From the NCBI GenBank assembly GCA_017991555.1, contig JAGOQM010000003.1, forward strand, positions 124,001-188,000: DNA of 64,000 nucleotides, read 5' to 3'. Under the pieces are notes generated by a model, which saw only the letters and a program-made list of their open reading frames with translations, was not told the origin of the DNA and searched no databases. Shown here piece after piece: positions 17,552-24,720 of this stretch. This stretch comes from Neisseriaceae bacterium (GTDB lineage Bacteria; Pseudomonadota; Gammaproteobacteria; Burkholderiales; Neisseriaceae). The position numbers and the translations under genes were made by a program. Each line of letters opens with the position of its first letter. Position 1 is the stretch's first letter.

Positions 17552-18324
17552 GGCACCGCCACCCAAGCTTTGGTCACCGGGTGCGGCACCAAATGCAGCT
17601 GTAGCCCATAAATATCGGCCAGCGTGGCCGGCTGCATGATCTCTTCGGGCGTGCCCTGATGGACTAAGGCACCGCCTTTTAAGGCCAAAATCTGATCACA
17701 ATACTGCGCCGCCAGATTAATGTCGTGCAGCACCACCACGATGCCTAGGTTTAAAGTGTGGGCCAGCGTTTTAACCAACGCCATGACCTCAATTTGATGG
17801 CGCATGTCTAAGGCCGCTAAGGGCTCATCCAACAACAAAAACTGGGTGTTTTGCGCCAGACACATTGCCAGCCATACCCGCTGCCGCTCGCCGCCCGACA
17901 GCTGGTCGACTAGGGCATCGGCAAATGCGCTGGTGTGGGTTCTGGCCAAAGCCTGGTCGACCTGATCAAAATCAGCGCGGGCATACTGTCCTACTAAGCC
18001 ATGCCAGGCATAGCGCCCCATCAACACCAGATCGCGCACGCTCAACCCTGGCGCTGCCGGCAAGTGCTGCGGCAAATAGGCCACCGTTTGCGCAAAAGCC
18101 CGTGCCCCCCAGCTGGCCATGGGTTGTTCATTCAGCAGCAGCTGGCCCGTCGTGGGGGCCTGTTGCTTGGCTAAAAGCTTAATGAGGGTCGATTTGCCAG
18201 AACCGTTATGGCCCACAAGGCCATACACTTGGCCGGCTTGAAAGGTGGCTGACAGAGGGTGCAGCAGAATGCGTGAGGGGACGGAAAAGCCCACTTCATG
18301 GAGTTGATACATAGACAGTGCCAA
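17548..18324 (-). CDS. fhuC: Ferric hydroxamate ABC transporter ATPase FhuC
   Basis: This 258-residue ATPase drives siderophore import. It shows Walker A GLVGHNGSGKSTLIKLL, the LSGGERQRVWLAM signature, Walker B FLLLDEPLAALD and the switch histidine in VLHDINLAAQY, all typical of the FecE/FhuC/BtuD group. It is the first gene of the operon fhuC-fhuD-fhuB-exporter-receptor. The promoter must lie in the AT-rich gap upstream (18325-18655), where a weak Fur-like site is seen. Confidence 0.93.
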   Translation of the reverse strand: MALSMYQLHEVGFSVPSRILLHPLSATFQAGQVYGLVGHNGSGKSTLIKLLAKQQAPTTGQLLLNEQPMASWGARAFAQTVAYLPQHLPAAPGLSVRDLVLMGRYAWHGLVGQYARADFDQVDQALARTHTSAFADALVDQLSGGERQRVWLAMCLAQNTQFLLLDEPLAALDMRHQIEVMALVKTLAHTLNLGIVVVLHDINLAAQYCDQILALKGGALVHQGTPEEIMQPATLADIYGLQLHLVPHPVTKAWVAVP

Positions 18325-18449
18325 GTTGATTAATACTGATTAAACGGCACTCATCTTAACACGAACAATAACCATTTACCTTGAATCCAAGCCTGATTGT
18401 GTGACTTAAAGCAGCAAAGGCGCCAATTTTTCACACTTTTCGTTCAATA

Positions 18450-18464
18450 TATTAATAATTATTT
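18450..18464 (-). promoter_or_regulatory. Possible weak Fur-binding site upstream of fhuC
   Basis: TATTAATAATTATTT is an AT-rich near-dyad that matches the 7-1-7 Fur consensus at roughly ten of fourteen arm positions. It is 126 bases upstream of fhuC. Such AT-rich matches occur easily by chance, so this is only suggested by the iron-uptake role of the operon. Confidence 0.3.
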
Positions 18465-18538
18465 TAGTTGTAATTAAATTTAGTTTTAAATCCCATTACC
18501 CCAAGGCTTTACACACCCAATCCACCGCCATGTACGCA

Positions 18539-18584
18539 CAAAAAACCCTCAAAAAATGCCCATCATAAGGGCACTTTTTGAGGG
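18539..18584 (-). terminator. Terminator of the small two-TM protein gene
   Basis: The arms around CCCTCAAAAAATGCCC and GGGCACTTTTTGAGGG form a long hairpin with one imperfection. On the minus strand it is followed by TTTTTTG. It lies 72 bases beyond the stop at 18656. Confidence 0.8.
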
Positions 18585-18655
18585 TCAATTGAACCCTTCT
18601 CATCACGACATGATGAATAAACCACTCGTGTCATCAAACACCGAGTGGCATTGGC

Positions 18656-18859
18656 TTACTTTCTGCGGCGCATGGTTTGGACAAACTTAACCACCCCCAC
18701 CACCAGCGCTAGGCCTAAGAATAAATAGCCCAAGGGCAAGAAGGCCGTTTCATGCAACACGCCCTGCTCGTCTAGCCGAGTATTTTCCATATTATAAACA
18801 AACGAACTGACCGCCAAAAACAACAACAATATAATGAGCTTAATGGGCACTTTGAGCAT
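18656..18859 (-). CDS. Small two-helix membrane protein, DUF3955-like
   Basis: This 67-residue protein has two hydrophobic helices (about residues 5-22 and 42-60) and a basic C-terminus (RRRK). The region LDEQGVLHETAFLPLGYLFL resembles the conserved core of the DUF3955 family, a group of small inner-membrane proteins without assigned function. It is monocistronic with its own terminator. The family match is from memory of the pattern and should be treated as tentative. Confidence 0.6.
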   Translation of the reverse strand: MLKVPIKLIILLLFLAVSSFVYNMENTRLDEQGVLHETAFLPLGYLFLGLALVVGVVKFVQTMRRRK

Positions 18860-19116
18860 ACCTTACAAACAATAAAAACATACTTATCATAAACCATTTA
18901 AATAAAACGTGCTGTAAATTAACGAAACTATTTATGAAAAATAGGTTTAATCGTTGCGATTATCCCAACGTTGCCCTGCCTTTCGCTTCGCGGCGATACA
19001 GCCAGCCTTTCAACGCTCTATCTTTTACGGCGCAATCAACCATAAAAAGCGTCACAACGTTGCTTTTGAACGCGATGATGCTGGGCCATTAATCTCAAAA
19101 AGCCTCCATTAAAGGG

Positions 19117-19632
19117 CTAGCTAATGGCGATGTCACCAAAACAAACTTTAAAAATGAAGTAATACAAAATAGCAACCCCTACCGTGATCAGGTTACCAAT
19201 AAGAAAATAATGATTTTTAACGGTACTGCTCGTACCTAGTCGGGTACCAATTTTCAAAGCCCCAAAAAGGGTCAGCACTTGTTGTAACCCTAAAATCAAC
19301 CCAATGGATAAAAAGACGCGCTCAATGATGCCCTGCCAAACAGAAAAGCTTAAGCCCCATATGGTCTTGTTGACATGATCATTACAAACCTTTTTAACCG
19401 TCTTGGTTTCTTTATGAGACGACTCCAGTTCTGCTTCATTCTCGTTATAAACAGTCTCTCTAACCTCTTCATGGACCTCTTCAACATGAGCGTAGCCTTG
19501 TGCGCCATAGCCTGCTTGTTCCTCTGCAAAATACTGACCCAATACTTTGAAAACGCACTTGGCTAAAAAACACTCCATGCCCACGACAACCAAGATAAAG
19601 ACAATAAATTTAAACAAGATCCAGATCATCAT
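19117..19632 (-). CDS. Membrane protein paired with SatD
   Basis: I do not recognise a family for this 171-residue protein. It has one N-terminal membrane helix (about residues 3-22), a charged Glu-rich segment (about 36-95, including HVEEVHEEVRETVYNENEAEL) that could be helical or coiled, and two more hydrophobic helices (about 97-125 and 140-165). Its start overlaps the end of the SatD-family gene by 23 bases, so the two are almost certainly cotranslated. SatD genes in other bacteria are commonly followed by a membrane protein gene, and this looks like the local counterpart. Confidence 0.7.
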   Translation of the reverse strand: MMIWILFKFIVFILVVVGMECFLAKCVFKVLGQYFAEEQAGYGAQGYAHVEEVHEEVRETVYNENEAELESSHKETKTVKKVCNDHVNKTIWGLSFSVWQGIIERVFLSIGLILGLQQVLTLFGALKIGTRLGTSSTVKNHYFLIGNLITVGVAILYYFIFKVCFGDIAIS

Positions 19633-20341
19633 ATTCCGCCTCGTTATTAGACCGCTGCTGGGTGTAAGTTAAAATTAAATCTCGACACGTTTTATATTCC
19701 TTAATTCTTAAACGCTGCTCGCGCTTCCACAAACCAGAAGCCGACAGCTTTGCCGACGATGATAGCCCTTCATGTTGTTGCGCCATCTGCGCTAATTCAA
19801 TATAGGTTTGCTCTAACCGCTTTGGTGCTAAGAACAAGCTAACCAGTTCAAAATCCTTAGGCCGCCAATCATCGACATAGCTCTGATACAGCGTAAAAAA
19901 ATCGGTTAAAAATTGAGCAGTGGCTCGATCACGTTCTAGGCTAATCTGAAAACGCTGCTTGCTTTTTTTCATGCCCTCTAATTGCGCCCTAGCCGCAGTG
20001 AGTCCTAAACCATTCATCTCGTACGCTATGTCATGGTGAATTTCACTATTAATCTGGCCATCAGAGACGACGTAACGCAACTTCAAGTAATCGTCATACC
20101 AAGCCATGGTCTGATAGCTAACCAATAACTCTTCGATATAAATCATAATAGAAACGGCACTCTCTACGCTCTGAACCAGCCCTTGAAATTCATCACCTAA
20201 CGTGATGGTGAAATAAGACTCTATTTGATCATGAAAATGCTGATTGACTTTGCTCACGACATCTCTTAGCAAAGCCTGAGTTTGTTCACCATAGACCTTA
20301 CGGCTCGCAACAACATCTGCCATAACAATGATGGGTTTCAT
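19610..20341 (-). CDS. SatD family protein
   Basis: This 243-residue cytoplasmic protein fits the SatD family. The N-terminus IIVMADVVASRKV corresponds to the conserved DIVxSR motif, and YFTITLGDEFQGLV resembles nucleotide-cyclase-like GDEF strands. LRYVVSDGQINSEI and the GLGLTAARAQLEGMKKSKQ segment are also typical. The C-terminal part contains a possible helix-turn-helix (about residues 190-225, SSSAKLSASGLWKREQRLRI). The biochemical function of SatD is not established. GGAG lies seven bases before the ATG. The gene overlaps the membrane protein gene downstream and has a striking triple operator-like array upstream. Confidence 0.8.
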   Translation of the reverse strand: MKPIIVMADVVASRKVYGEQTQALLRDVVSKVNQHFHDQIESYFTITLGDEFQGLVQSVESAVSIMIYIEELLVSYQTMAWYDDYLKLRYVVSDGQINSEIHHDIAYEMNGLGLTAARAQLEGMKKSKQRFQISLERDRATAQFLTDFFTLYQSYVDDWRPKDFELVSLFLAPKRLEQTYIELAQMAQQHEGLSSSAKLSASGLWKREQRLRIKEYKTCRDLILTYTQQRSNNEAEYDDLDLV

Positions 20342-20858
20342 GCTTTATCTCCGAATGCCCAGACGGGTTTAACTATATAGAGTCAAAACATAACATACAT
20401 TTCCTGATTATGGAAACAGTTGCAATCATTTCCATAATCAGGAAATGCAGTGATGTATTGCCATATTATGGCAATAAAACCATGAATGATGACCCTGCCA
20501 ACCACGGCTGCCGCTTTCAGTTGCGGCAGCACACGCCACGACACAACCCTCTTTCACACTCGCTTTGGCCATGGTCACCTATGGCTGCGAGCCTCTTTTC
20601 TTTCTTCGTCCAAACCCAGCGCAACCAATGCCGTGGCCGTGTCATTGATTCACGTTCCTAGAATATTCTATTTAAGGATAAAGATGGTCAAACAATCAAT
20701 TAACCAGACCCAATAAGCAACAAATCATTGCCCATATATTCAAGGTAATCAAGCACATTTATAAAAACTATATAAAAAACAGCTGTTTAATAAAAATTTA
20801 TTGACGACAAAGTCATTTTTTTTGTTCTATAATCACAACCTTTTAACGGGGTAGGATT
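20342..20858. other. Intergenic stretch between divergent satD and invertase genes
   Basis: These 517 bases carry the triple dyad array close to satD and an AT-rich leader for the invertase gene. A perfect TATAAT (20828-20833) lies 25 bases before the invertase ATG and is its likely -10 element, with no good -35. Overlapping short frames at 20410-20716 show no family features and cross the operators, so I do not call genes there. Confidence 0.5.
20400..20474. promoter_or_regulatory. Three evenly spaced operator-like dyads upstream of satD
   Basis: Three 17-base dyads of the form TTTCC-N7-GGAAA or TTGCC-N7-GGCAA start at 20400, 20429 and 20458, exactly 29 bases apart. The first two are also reverse complements of each other, giving a perfect 19-bp inverted repeat (20398-20416 and 20429-20447). 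The dyad nearest satD overlaps the region where the -35 element of the satD promoter should lie. The pattern suggests cooperative binding of a dimeric regulator, which has not been identified. Confidence 0.65.
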
Positions 20859-21455
20859 ATGAAAAAGACACCAAGAATTATCGGCTATGCGAGGATATCA
20901 ACCGATGACCAAACCTTAGATTTACAGACGGATGCCCTAATCAAGGCGGGCTGCACCCTAATTTATAAAGAAGTGGCCAGCGGTAAAAATGCCCACGCAC
21001 GCCCCAAGCTCAATCTCTGCCTTAGTCAGCTTCGTGCTGGTGATCGCCTCATCGTTTGGCGGCTAGACCGCTTGGGCCGAAGCGTGAATGACCTAGTGAA
21101 CATCATTACCATGTTGGAAGAGAAGGCCATTTACTTCGAAAGCCTGTCCGAAAAAATCGACACCAAGAGCAATACCGGCAAATTAATTTTTCACATTTTT
21201 GCCGCCTTAGCCGAATTTGAACGCAACCTAATCCGCGAGCGCACCTTCGCCGGCTTAGCCGCCGCAAAGGCCCGAGGGCGAATTGGTGGACGCCGCCCGA
21301 AGCTAAACGAACGCCAAATTAAAGAAATTAACCAGCTGTTTTTTTGTCAAAAAAGCAGCATTACCGACCTCGCAACCCAATACAAGGTTTCCAGAACCAC
21401 CATCTCGAATAAATTACAAAAAAACCTAGGTGTCAATTGCCGAGCCGAACCTTAA
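20859..21455 (+). CDS. Hin-type serine DNA invertase
   Basis: This 198-residue serine recombinase strongly resembles Hin, Gin and Pin. The N-terminal catalytic domain has the nucleophile Ser14 in IIGYARISTDDQ, the arginine motif VWRLDRLGRSVNDL, and the long helix FAALAEFERNLIRERTFAGL. The DNA-binding linker GRIGGRRPKL and a C-terminal helix-turn-helix (ITDLATQYKVSRTTISNKL) follow. Such enzymes invert DNA between two inverted hix-like sites, usually with help from Fis. The gene is convergent with the tip-adhesin end of the fimbrial operon. Two inverted 28-bp sites with a two-base core lie beyond the other end of that operon (28950 and 29250) and are the likely substrate. Confidence 0.92.
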   Translation: MKKTPRIIGYARISTDDQTLDLQTDALIKAGCTLIYKEVASGKNAHARPKLNLCLSQLRAGDRLIVWRLDRLGRSVNDLVNIITMLEEKAIYFESLSEKIDTKSNTGKLIFHIFAALAEFERNLIRERTFAGLAAAKARGRIGGRRPKLNERQIKEINQLFFCQKSSITDLATQYKVSRTTISNKLQKNLGVNCRAEP

Positions 21456-21542
21456 TGCAGGTTCAGGCTCTGGCACAGCCTACCCCGTTAACATCGTTTT
21501 AAGCTGCGCCACATCAACGTCACCCCACCTAAAAACAACTTG

Positions 21543-22610
21543 CTAATCCACTTCACTAAACTCCATCACGATCGTGGCCGAAGCAGCAAAGTCACCCAAG
21601 GCAATGTCTGCGCCATTGGTAATCGGTGCCGCTGTTAAGTCCCAATTGCCACTGTTGTTTGCCGTCATGGGCATTTTAGTGAACGTATTGGGCCTAACCA
21701 CCTGTCCTTTATGCTTGACCACCACGGCTAAATTATCGGTGCTGCTGGCCACGTAATCATTAGAAAATGCCGATGGGCGAGCCGATAGGCCAATCGAGAT
21801 GCCTTTCATGCCCTGATCAAAACTGCCACCAGCACATTGATAATTAACCGGTATCGCTTTCGAATAGCGGCTGCCGTCTAGCTGGGCCTGAGGGATGTCT
21901 TTAAAATCCACTTCAATGGCTCGACCCCCATTCACCACGCACTTATCCGGCACCCGCAGCAACGCTGTTTCAATGACCACCCTGGCCATCGGCATGCCGC
22001 CAAATTCAGTCGCGACCCCAGGAATCCGAACGCGGCCATACATGTCAACGATTTCGCGCATATTGATATCAATACCATTAATGATGGGTTTACGCAGCTT
22101 AAAGGTCACTGCGCCCTCCCTACCAGAGCCAAAGCTAGGGTAAGTCGCCGTGGGCGGATTGGCCGTATTACATCTTGGAAAAACCGTGTCGCGTATATTA
22201 TTGCTCTGTTCGAGAAAAGGCACCTGATGCATATTCCCAACATTACCTGGCGCCGCGATATACATCTCAATACGCACGTCAATGTAGTCGTTCAGGCGAT
22301 GATAGCCAGTAGCCCCATTAAGGTCGGAAACGGGCAGGCTCGTCAAGGCACGATAAAGCACCTCTCCTCTTAACGTTTCACTTGGCTGAGAACAATAAAT
22401 AATGCCAGGGTAAGAATTTCCCACCTTAAATGCATACCGATACGTACTGCCGGTCACGTTGGCTAACTGTCCGTCCCTGAGTGTCACATTGAATACATTA
22501 GGCGAGCCCTTAGCAGCTTCAACCTGTCCTGGACTCGCGGCCCAAGCCATCGACGGCCCCAAACCGCCCAACAAGGCATTGATCAATAATATTCTTAAAG
22601 CAAGTTTCAT
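21543..22610 (-). CDS. Fimbrial tip adhesin (two-domain, MR/P- or Pap-type)
   Basis: This 355-residue secreted protein has a signal peptide (about residues 1-24, ending AWAA). An N-terminal domain of about 200 residues (Cys in IIYCSQPSE and FPRCNTANP) probably forms the receptor-binding lectin domain. A C-terminal pilin domain (CVVNGGRAIEVDF to NYQCAGGS, ending EFSEVD) would accept the donor strand of the next subunit. It is the last gene of the operon and starts with a one-base overlap (TAATG) after the preceding minor pilin, as usual for tip adhesins such as MrpH or PapG. The receptor cannot be predicted. Confidence 0.8.
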   Translation of the reverse strand: MKLALRILLINALLGGLGPSMAWAASPGQVEAAKGSPNVFNVTLRDGQLANVTGSTYRYAFKVGNSYPGIIYCSQPSETLRGEVLYRALTSLPVSDLNGATGYHRLNDYIDVRIEMYIAAPGNVGNMHQVPFLEQSNNIRDTVFPRCNTANPPTATYPSFGSGREGAVTFKLRKPIINGIDINMREIVDMYGRVRIPGVATEFGGMPMARVVIETALLRVPDKCVVNGGRAIEVDFKDIPQAQLDGSRYSKAIPVNYQCAGGSFDQGMKGISIGLSARPSAFSNDYVASSTDNLAVVVKHKGQVVRPNTFTKMPMTANNSGNWDLTAAPITNGADIALGDFAASATIVMEFSEVD

Positions 22611-23164
22611 TAGCGGTATTCCAAAGTAAAGTTGGTGATGGCCTGAAACGAACCTGTTTTGATGTTCTTGGCCTGAACGGCGCTGGGGTGTCCTTCAACA
22701 CGGGCGCTAAACTGCAGCACATTGCCGCCCGCGTGTAGGGCTTGTGCCTGCGTCCATTCCCCTAGCGGCAACAGCTCGTCCGAGTTTTCTTGAGCAAACA
22801 GGGCGATGGCGACATCGTCGGCACCATTCACCCGCAGCCGCCCAGGCAGCTCGCCATCTTCAGGGCCTGTAAACATCACGGACACATCGTTCACCACGCT
22901 GACATCACAGTTGGCTAAGCGAATGCTAAAAGGTTGCTTGAGCCCTTCACCGGTCTGGTACAACATTTTGACGTCGACTTCGCGCAGCTGCACGATTTGC
23001 TTTTCTGAGCTTACCTCTAGCTCACAGGCAGGCTTGATGACCGTGCCTTTAAAATTAACCTTAGAGCCAATGAGCTCCAGTGGATTTTCGTCCCAGATTG
23101 CATCGGCCTGTACCGGGCTCAGCAAACCCCATGCTCCACATAAGAGGATCCAGCGCATATTCAT
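22610..23164 (-). CDS. Minor fimbrial subunit
   Basis: This 184-residue pilin-like protein has a signal peptide (about residues 1-20, ending VQA). The domain shows FKGTVIKPACELEVSSEKQIVQLREV with the first conserved Cys, IRLANCDVS with the second, and the penultimate Tyr in TLEYR for chaperone binding. It probably acts as a tip or adaptor subunit, comparable to MrpG/PapF-like proteins. It is separated by 12 bases from the upstream minor pilin and overlaps the adhesin gene by one base. Confidence 0.85.
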   Translation of the reverse strand: MNMRWILLCGAWGLLSPVQADAIWDENPLELIGSKVNFKGTVIKPACELEVSSEKQIVQLREVDVKMLYQTGEGLKQPFSIRLANCDVSVVNDVSVMFTGPEDGELPGRLRVNGADDVAIALFAQENSDELLPLGEWTQAQALHAGGNVLQFSARVEGHPSAVQAKNIKTGSFQAITNFTLEYR

Positions 23165-23176
23165 CCTTAGCCCTCC

Positions 23177-23794
23177 TTATAAATAGCTCACGCGGACGTT
23201 CACAACCGACTGGAACTCGCCGCTACGCACCCCGGCCTGCGTCGACTCGAGGCCCGCATAAAACAGCCATAGGTTCTCGCCCGGATTAAGCACATAAGCC
23301 TGATTGACCTGATTGAGGTTTATGGCCCGACCCTGTTGGTCAGTAAAGCGCACCCCCACCCCACGGGCATCGCCCCCCACCTTTAGCAACTGCGGGTTGG
23401 CGCCATCCGGCTCACCCAACAGGGTCACGGTGATGCCGTATTGACCATTCAAAAAAAGGTCGGTCCCCACGCCGTCAGCTCGGGCGCTAAACTGTTCGGC
23501 CCGCCTAACTGGCCCACGACGCTCAGAAGCGCCCAACAGACAGTCAGAAAACCGCAGACGAATAGGCACGCCTGCACTTCTGGCGCCAGCCTGTTGAAAC
23601 ACAGCAGCGCTAATGGCACCTAGATCAATTGACTGGTCGAGCGAATCCATTCTCAGGCTGCAAGTGCTGCTCACCAAGGTGCCCACGATGTGCACCGTAC
23701 CCAGGCTGCCAGACACGTACTCATCGGGCACCGAGGCGGCACTGGCAAAGCCAGAAAGGCCTAGGAAAAAATAAATCAGCGAGCGGTGGTTCAT
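23177..23794 (-). CDS. Minor fimbrial subunit (adaptor-like)
   Basis: This 205-residue pilin-like protein has a signal peptide ending near FASA. HIVGTLVSSTCSLRMDSLDQSIDLGAI and IRLRFSDCLLG carry the disulfide Cys pair, and the C-terminal VVNVRVSYL strand has the penultimate Tyr. The middle contains an insertion relative to simple pilins. The ATG at 23794 is preceded by AAAGGA at a suitable distance. A gap of 159 bases separates it from the chaperone gene upstream, the largest gap within the operon after the first gene. Confidence 0.83.
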   Translation of the reverse strand: MNHRSLIYFFLGLSGFASAASVPDEYVSGSLGTVHIVGTLVSSTCSLRMDSLDQSIDLGAISAAVFQQAGARSAGVPIRLRFSDCLLGASERRGPVRRAEQFSARADGVGTDLFLNGQYGITVTLLGEPDGANPQLLKVGGDARGVGVRFTDQQGRAINLNQVNQAYVLNPGENLWLFYAGLESTQAGVRSGEFQSVVNVRVSYL

Positions 23795-23953
23795 AATGAT
23801 GTCCTTTAAAAGCATGGTTTATCGATAAGACGCATCCACCTCAAAGTAATAAAAAGGCTGATCTTACGGTGCCATGATGTTGGGTAGGCACGCTTCGCTT
23901 TGCACACCCAACGCGGTATTGATTCAGCATGGTGATGACACACCTAGATTAGC

Positions 23954-24700
23954 TTACGTTTTTGTGGCGGCTTCTGGCTGCGCCACACAGTTTTGCTGGG
24001 CATCGCACACAAACTTAAGCTCAGGATGGCCGCCATAGTCATTGATGTAGTCCAAGACGAAGGTGGTGGGCACAGGCGCCTTGAGCGAGATGATTTCGGT
24101 GGCAAATGGAGCCAACATTAAGCCGCCAAAGCCAGGCAAATCTTTGCCGCCTTGCGCTCTAAAGTCATTGGCAAAGCCCGTCATCACAATGTAAAACGGC
24201 GTAGGATTTTGTACCGTAAGCTGATTGTTGGCACGCTGAAACGTCAGCTGCTCCTGCCAAACGGTGCCACGCTTGGGCACGATGGCAGTCGGCCGATAAA
24301 ATAGCTTAACCCGCGTTTGCAAGGCCAGCTGTAACACATTACTGCGGTCACTTTTTGGTGGTATTTCTCTGACGTTGAAAAAGAACAGGCTTTCACGGTC
24401 TTGTGGCAAGGATTCTGCCTCTGGCAATGTGGTCACGCGGATCACGCTTTTACTACCAGGCTCCATACGCTGTAACGGTGGCAGAGCCACTAAAGGCGAG
24501 CTGATTTTTTGGTAGTTGATGTCCTCTAACCATGTTTGTGCCAAAAAAGGCAGTTCTTTATTGTCGTTGCTGAGGTTAATGCTGACGGAATTCATGTTGC
24601 CCGAATACACCACCCTAGTACGGTCGATGGTGATGGCCGCTTGCGCTGCCGAACTGATCAAAACACCCAACATTAATACCCAACCCAATGGTTTATTCAT
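23954..24700 (-). CDS. Periplasmic fimbrial chaperone (PapD-like)
   Basis: This 248-residue protein has a signal peptide (about residues 1-19, ending AQAA) and two immunoglobulin-like domains. The first domain shows ITIDRTRVVYSGNMNSVSINLSN and the FFFNVREIPPKS motif of chaperones. The invariant Arg is in TIDRTR and the basic cleft residue in QTRVKLFYRPTAIV. It binds fimbrial subunits in the periplasm and donates its G1 strand. The ATG at 24700 follows AAAAGGAAGC. It lies 20 bases after the usher gene. Confidence 0.92.
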   Translation of the reverse strand: MNKPLGWVLMLGVLISSAAQAAITIDRTRVVYSGNMNSVSINLSNDNKELPFLAQTWLEDINYQKISSPLVALPPLQRMEPGSKSVIRVTTLPEAESLPQDRESLFFFNVREIPPKSDRSNVLQLALQTRVKLFYRPTAIVPKRGTVWQEQLTFQRANNQLTVQNPTPFYIVMTGFANDFRAQGGKDLPGFGGLMLAPFATEIISLKAPVPTTFVLDYINDYGGHPELKFVCDAQQNCVAQPEAATKT

Positions 24701-24720
24701 TCTGCTTCCTTTTACATAAA

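Larger units (their letters stand above)
18325..18655. other. Intergenic stretch upstream of fhuC
   Basis: This gap of 331 bases is AT-rich in its middle part (18440-18500) and should hold the fhuCDB promoter. It contains the weak Fur-like site and the terminator of the downstream small-protein gene. I see no coding sequence in it. Confidence 0.5.

Noticed and set aside
20398..20476. Possible CRISPR because of the regular 29-base spacing
   Set aside because: Only three units, each itself a dyad, with no variable spacers of typical length and no cas genes; operators explain it better.
20410..20716. Short overlapping plus-strand frames between satD and the invertase
   Set aside because: They cross the operator array, have no ribosome site and no protein-family resemblance.
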